From positions 1-20,788 of IMG/VR virus record IMGVR_UViG_3300047557_002184: 20,788 nt of DNA. One strand, given 5' to 3'. Shown in pieces: positions 19,084 to 20,788 of this stretch; the first letter of the stretch is position 1; each line of letters begins with the position of its first letter. This DNA is from a virus. The position numbers and the translations under genes are program-made. The notes below the pieces were generated by a model, which did no database searches, was not told the origin of the DNA, and was given only the letters and a program-made list of their open reading frames with translations.

Positions 19084-19244
19084 TTTTTCTTCTGGCTTAG
19101 ACCTCCTTTCGGTTTGGATTGGTTGTCCGACTGGCTCTTATTGCCCGTCGGCTGCATGGTTTGGCCGGTCAGGGGAACGCCCATGGCCATCCGTTTGCGC
19201 TGTGTCACAAACTCGGTTTTCTGCTCTTTATCGTAATCAGACAT
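19080..19244 (-). CDS. 54-residue polar protein after the portal
   Basis: Starting at ATG 19244 (AAGGAAG seven bases upstream) gives MSDYDKEQKTEFVTQRKRMA and so on to a Lys-rich end GGLSQKKK; a longer in-frame start inside the portal gene is less likely as it has no such site. 54 residues, rich in Gln, Lys and Ser, probably disordered. TGQTMQPTGNKSQSD lies in the middle. Function unknown. It starts one base after the portal stop and its own stop overlaps the next ATG. Confidence 0.58.
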   Translation of the reverse strand: MSDYDKEQKTEFVTQRKRMAMGVPLTGQTMQPTGNKSQSDNQSKPKGGLSQKKK

Positions 19245-19245
19245 C

Positions 19246-20788
19246 TCAGCTTCCTTTCTGGGTAAATTCAACGGCGGTCTTATCCTGGTCAAATTTCAAC
19301 CGGGCCGCATCACGCATAAGTCGTGCCGTTTCGATGCGTTCTTTCATCTCCAAGTCGCCCATAGCAATAGCGAGCTTGTATTTCTGCTCTTCCATGGCGA
19401 TCTCGTAGTCGTTTTCCAAGCGGGCCATCTCGCGCTCGGCTTCCGCGGCCATTTGGCGGTCCTTGATCTGCATCTCGGCCTGGTCGCGCTGGGCGCGGCG
19501 CTGAGTCTCGGCCATGGATGTATCGAGAAGCACCTTGGCGTCCGGGGTGAGCGGCGGCTGGGGCTTGTACTGTTGGGCAGACTGGACCATCTGTTGGATG
19601 ACCGGCAGGATGCCCTGCAGGGTCTCCTGGGTGTCCATGTTGACGTGCTGAGCCGCCATGGCGTAGAGCTGATCCAAGTCCTTCGGATCGACCACCATGC
19701 CGTAATCCTCGTGCTCTTGGCCGCCCAAAGCCTTGTTGACGTAGCCCTTAGAGCGATTCAGATACCAAAGCACGATGTGCTGCTTGACGTGCTCCATAGC
19801 CTTGGGGATGTATTGCGGCGCAATAAGCGGATTACCCCCGAATACCGGGTCTTTAGCGAAATCTAGGTGGCTCTGAATATGAGCTAGGTGATCTTGTTCG
19901 GGATAAGCAAACGCCATCTGCCCGATCGACATGGCCACGTTTTCATTGGCTGCGTCCATCTTCTCAGGCGCCGGCACATCGACCATCAGCTCGTTGACTC
20001 CCGGCACTTTGATCTGTTTTAAGAACCTGGAGAGCACCGCCCGGCGGTTAAAAAGGTCCGGATTCTTATCCATGATGGCCATAACCGCTTGGGTCTGCGC
20101 CATCCGCTGGGTTTCCGAGAAGATATGCGGGTCAGAAACCGGGATAACGTCGGTATTGCGGGCAAAGTCCTCGCGGGCGATATCTAAATCAGCCACGATC
20201 TCGGACTTCTTCATATCGTCCAGATACCAGCGGTTGATTCGGCCCAAGATCTTCAAGACTCGGCCTTGGGACTCGTGCAGGCGGGCGTGAATAGAGGAAA
20301 AAACTACCGCTCCCTGCTCAATTAGCGCCTGAGTCGTGCCGACCGGGGTGTTTTGGCCCACATCGGCAATTTTTTCCTCTGCCGTGGTCACCACGCCCTT
20401 GGCCGCACCGGTCAGCCAGCCCAAGAGCGAGTAAAGCACTTGGGACGGCGGGTTAAACGGCATCGGCATGGCCAGTTTTCGGACGTCATCCACCCCCGGA
20501 GCCGCTTCGATCTCCGAGACTTGGGTGATTTCCACTTGTTGGCTCTGCCCAGACACCTTAGCGCCCTTCAGCTTCAAGAGAGTAGCGGCGTTGTTGATGT
20601 GGGCAGAATCCAGTAGGGCCCGCAAAGCGCCCGTTAGAGCGGCTGCTAGGCCTCCAATGAGGTGAGGTAGGCCCACAGCGTAGGCGCCCCGCCAAGGGAT
20701 GAATTTGAACTCCACAATCCAGTCCAATTTGGTCATGGATTCGTCGTTTTCTTCCCAATTTCGGTATAGGCCGACGACTTCGTTATCC
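19246..20788 (-). CDS. Portal protein, N-terminus beyond the right edge
   Basis: The frame is open through base 20788; 513 residues are visible, and the internal ATG at 20736 is not the real start (DNEVVGLYRNWEEN precedes it in frame). Visible hallmarks are FKFIPWRGAYAVGLPHLIGG, then AALTGALRALLDSAHINNAA, the QQVEITQVSEIEAAPGVDDV region and GTTQALIEQGAVVFSSIHAR with LHESQGRVLKILGRIN. This order is what I know of P22-type portals in aquatic phages. The last 100 residues are a long charged helix (QRDQAEMQIKDRQMAAEAER onward), likely the crown or barrel extending into the head. The portal is the dodecameric entry for DNA and nucleates assembly with the scaffold. It leads the head module; terminase is expected to the right. 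Confidence 0.85.
   Translation of the reverse strand, partial: DNEVVGLYRNWEENDESMTKLDWIVEFKFIPWRGAYAVGLPHLIGGLAAALTGALRALLDSAHINNAATLLKLKGAKVSGQSQQVEITQVSEIEAAPGVDDVRKLAMPMPFNPPSQVLYSLLGWLTGAAKGVVTTAEEKIADVGQNTPVGTTQALIEQGAVVFSSIHARLHESQGRVLKILGRINRWYLDDMKKSEIVADLDIAREDFARNTDVIPVSDPHIFSETQRMAQTQAVMAIMDKNPDLFNRRAVLSRFLKQIKVPGVNELMVDVPAPEKMDAANENVAMSIGQMAFAYPEQDHLAHIQSHLDFAKDPVFGGNPLIAPQYIPKAMEHVKQHIVLWYLNRSKGYVNKALGGQEHEDYGMVVDPKDLDQLYAMAAQHVNMDTQETLQGILPVIQQMVQSAQQYKPQPPLTPDAKVLLDTSMAETQRRAQRDQAEMQIKDRQMAAEAEREMARLENDYEIAMEEQKYKLAIAMGDLEMKERIETARLMRDAARLKFDQDKTAVEFTQKGS

Noticed and set aside
1-20788. Integrase, attachment sites, tRNA genes, restriction or defence genes
   Set aside because: None could be recognised on either strand; prophage versus lytic lifestyle cannot be decided from this window.

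Overview
The window is a gene-dense stretch of a tailed double-stranded DNA phage: a virion structural module followed by a lysis module. Every gene but one reads on the minus strand, so the transcriptional order runs from the right end of the window to the left. Genes abut or overlap by 1 to 17 bases (TAATG and ATGA junctions are common), and no non-coding stretch comes near 300 bases. I see no tRNA, integrase, plasmid gene or host gene. The portal, tail-tubular-A/gp4-like adaptors and absence of visible sheath or tape-measure genes lean towards a podovirus-like phage. The small protein families resemble those I know from uncultured freshwater phages; this assignment is inference, and the host cannot be named.

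Layout in order of transcription. (1) Head module, 20788 to 13402: portal (its start lies outside the window), two tiny proteins, a GroES-like co-chaperonin, scaffold, a conserved unknown, a probable capsid-decoration protein, the HK97-fold major capsid protein, a beta-helix protein and a Gly/Lys repeat protein. The repeat protein is bracketed by two RNA hairpins, and the downstream one looks like an intrinsic terminator. (2) Small virion proteins, 13359 to 11843, including a C1q/jelly-roll-like protein and a basic DUF6321-like protein. (3) An AT-rich HNH-AP2 homing endonuclease on the plus strand, 11347 to 11841, wedged between two minus-strand genes. (4) Connector and fibers, 11312 to 4245: a head-tail adaptor with an inserted beta domain, a zinc-ribbon protein, and two giant fiber-like proteins of 938 and 945 residues. 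The second fiber ends in an S74 self-cleaving chaperone. (5) A glycosyltransferase-like gene, 4248 to 3343. (6) Lysis module, 3350 to 919: four small membrane proteins (holin and holin-like candidates), two small soluble proteins, a second HNH endonuclease and an M15 peptidase endolysin. (7) A basic DUF5872-like protein, then a second tail adaptor that runs off the left edge.

Inferred working model: scaffold, portal and capsid protein build the procapsid, with the phage co-chaperonin probably helping capsid folding on host GroEL. The decoration, beta-helix and repeat proteins finish or fill the head, the adaptors join head to tail, and the fibers share anchoring modules. The glycosyltransferase may alter virion or host surface glycans. 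The membrane proteins and M15 peptidase release progeny. Two genes too short for a 60-residue cutoff (3174-3350 and 2756-2929) are included. The observations most worth following up are the co-chaperonin, the glycosyltransferase, the hairpin-bracketed repeat protein, the palindrome controlling the adaptor/homing-gene junction, and the crowded set of membrane proteins.
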